From Rheinheimera sediminis (GTDB lineage: Bacteria; Pseudomonadota; Gammaproteobacteria; Enterobacterales; Alteromonadaceae): a stretch of DNA of 64,000 nt. A program made the position numbers and the translations under genes. Under the pieces are notes generated by a model. It was not told the origin of the DNA. It was given only the letters and a program-made list of their open reading frames with translations, and ran no database searches. Positions 62,711 to 64,000 of this stretch are shown here, piece after piece. The stretch lies in the NCBI RefSeq assembly GCF_004005375.1, contig NZ_RZUF01000014.1, positions 62,001 to 126,000 on the forward strand, written 5' to 3'. How positions within the stretch are numbered: position 1 is the stretch's first letter; each line of letters opens with the position of its first letter.

Positions 62711-64000
62711 TTACAACGCATTCATCGCTGCAGCATGAGCTTTCAGTATACCAATGGTACTTTGGTCCTGATCAAAGACTGAATTCAAGCCCTGCGGCTC
62801 CTGTGGCGGATCGCCCAGATAGTCATCGCCTGCTTGCCAAATAAAATCAGCCCTTTGAGTTCGTCCTGCACCACCCCAGGTCCAAAAGTTAGAGCCAGCA
62901 ATAGAACGGCCGGCTTTGGCTTCCTTTTCAATCAACTGAAAGAACTCGCTATAAAACTTATCACGCCAGACTGTAGTGGCTTGGGGTCTGTAGTCAGCGC
63001 CGTCTCTTTCTATGCCAAACTCTTCCATCACCAGCGGCTTGTTCATCTGATCGGCCACGGCTATATGTTGCTCTATATAAGTTTTAGCTGTTGCAAGACC
63101 CGACTCATAGGTCTGTTCCGCCTGAGTGATATCAAACCACTGCCAGTTTTTTGGCCAAAGGTGAAAGGTCAGGTAGTCCACAAAAGGCGACTGGTGGGCT
63201 TCAATAAACAAATTCATATCATCCAGCGCGCCACGGCTGCCTTCACTGCCGGTCGAAACCAGCTGTTGTGGTGCTAGTTGTTTAATGAACTGGGCTGTTT
63301 CATGAACCCACTGCACATAAACTTCGGCGTTTTCAGCGCCAGCCTCACCGCTACCTGGCCGCGGTTCATTCGCTAACTGCCAGCTCATAATAGTGGGGTC
63401 GGCTTTGTAGGCCACTCCAGTCACTGTATTGGTGCGCTCTATCAGTTGCTTGATCAGGCTACGGTATAAAGCCTGCGATTCGGCCAGGCGATAAAACCGT
63501 GCCGAGTTTTGCATAAAGGCATTCCAGTCTTTGGTTAAGTCGGGGTCCAGCACAGGCTCGCCTGTCTGCCAGGCCACATACTGTGACATGCCACCAGACC
63601 ACTGCCAGAAGTTATTCAAAAACAGCACAGCTTTCATCTCGCGCTTGGCCATTTCTGCCAGCAGAAAATCCAGCCCTTGCCATAAGTCTTCATCGATTTG
63701 GCCTGGTGCCGTCTGAATAGCAGGTTTTAATGACATCACCAGAGCGCTGGCTTCAGAGGCCGCCAGCACCCTTAAGTTAGTCACACCAGCAGCTTTTAAC
63801 TGATCCAGCTCTTGGATTAAACGCGCTCTGTCACCTTTAGCGCCAGCGGCGCCCAAGTAAGCGCCATACCAAAAGTTTGTGCCGACAAAATAATAGGGCT
63901 TACCTGCCAGTTGGAATTGCTTACCTTTTACTTGCACAAAAGCTGAAGGCGCTGCAGTTTCTGTCGCGACCAGAGTTTCTTGTGACATAGGCGCTTTACC
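62711..64000 (-). CDS. GH5 (subfamily 7-like) endo-beta-mannanase, 5' end outside the window
   Basis: This is at least 429 residues of a GH5 mannanase. Motifs: GKPYYFVGTNFWYGAYLG near the start, GVTNLRVLAASE, FLNNFWQWSGGMSQYVAW, WQLANEPRPG with the acid/base Glu, a TFHLWPKNWQWF segment and KPLVMEEFGIERDG with the nucleophile Glu. These are typical of family 5 subfamily 7 mannanases. An ATG lies at 63988, but the frame stays open to the window edge with a Thr/Ala/Pro-rich linker and no signal peptide yet, so the true start is almost certainly beyond 64000. A secreted or lipoprotein mannanase is expected. Confidence 0.88.
   Translation of the reverse strand, partial: GKAPMSQETLVATETAAPSAFVQVKGKQFQLAGKPYYFVGTNFWYGAYLGAAGAKGDRARLIQELDQLKAAGVTNLRVLAASEASALVMSLKPAIQTAPGQIDEDLWQGLDFLLAEMAKREMKAVLFLNNFWQWSGGMSQYVAWQTGEPVLDPDLTKDWNAFMQNSARFYRLAESQALYRSLIKQLIERTNTVTGVAYKADPTIMSWQLANEPRPGSGEAGAENAEVYVQWVHETAQFIKQLAPQQLVSTGSEGSRGALDDMNLFIEAHQSPFVDYLTFHLWPKNWQWFDITQAEQTYESGLATAKTYIEQHIAVADQMNKPLVMEEFGIERDGADYRPQATTVWRDKFYSEFFQLIEKEAKAGRSIAGSNFWTWGGAGRTQRADFIWQAGDDYLGDPPQEPQGLNSVFDQDQSTIGILKAHAAAMNAL

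Noticed and set aside
1-64000. CRISPR array, tRNA/rRNA genes, insertion sequences, prophage or secondary-metabolite cluster
   Set aside because: No regular spacer repeats, cloverleaf-like gene, transposase, integrase, phage structural or synthase genes were seen; the repeats present are dispersed palindromes.

Overview
The window looks like chromosome of a polysaccharide-degrading aquatic gammaproteobacterium of the Alteromonadales/Chromatiaceae type, with Rheinheimera as my best guess. This is inferred from the gene mix: divergent darP/pmbA, long-form PurC, many TonB-dependent receptors, several c-di-GMP enzymes and MCPs, and dispersed palindromic intergenic repeats. No marker gene such as 16S rRNA is present. 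I saw no tRNA, rRNA, CRISPR array, insertion sequence or prophage.

Layout. 1-6.2 kb holds housekeeping genes: pssA, darP, pmbA and an M3 oligopeptidase lipoprotein. 6.5-9.6 kb holds an alpha/beta hydrolase, a double Rnk-like ORF behind an attenuator-like leader, and an ApbE flavin transferase. 9.7-15.8 kb is a heavy-metal efflux operon: a His-rich small protein followed by CzcC, CzcB and CzcA. 15.9-19.8 kb holds an MCP, a PL3 pectate lyase-like protein and an alpha/beta hydrolase lipoprotein. 20.3-23.4 kb is a TonB receptor/PepSY pair, probably for iron-siderophore uptake. 23.6-32.8 kb is rich in sensing and c-di-GMP genes: a diguanylate cyclase, two orphan solute-binding proteins, an SMP-30-like beta-propeller, a large sensor-PAS-GGDEF-EAL protein and a membrane GGDEF protein. 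33.1-39.5 kb holds a FadL/flavin-monooxygenase/SDR operon divergent from an MCP and an AraC-type regulator. 39.8-43.1 kb holds an S41 peptidase, a GNAT acetyltransferase and PurC.

43.2-64 kb is the most coherent block, a beta-mannan utilisation locus. It encodes a TonB-dependent receptor, a GH26 mannanase, and a five-gene minus-strand operon (GH130 - AGE epimerase - GH5 - GH3 - GH5 lipoprotein). It continues with a sodium:solute symporter, a LacI-type regulator, a second AGE-family protein coupled to a phosphohexomutase, and a further GH5 mannanase that runs off the window. The genes fit this scheme: outer-surface and periplasmic hydrolases make manno-oligosaccharides, the receptor and symporter import them, and the AGE epimerase with the GH130 phosphorylase turns mannobiose into glucose and mannose-1-phosphate. 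The mutase then gives mannose-6-phosphate, and the second AGE protein probably isomerises free mannose.

A shared palindrome, TGTAACCGGTTACA-like, lies upstream of the receptor, the symporter, GH130 and the second AGE gene, and is the likely operator of the locus LacI protein. RNA hairpins sit between receptor and GH26, and a near-perfect 13-bp inverted repeat sits between symporter and GH130. Several intergenic gaps carry at least three families of palindromic dispersed repeats; one copy supplies the stop codon of the SDR gene.
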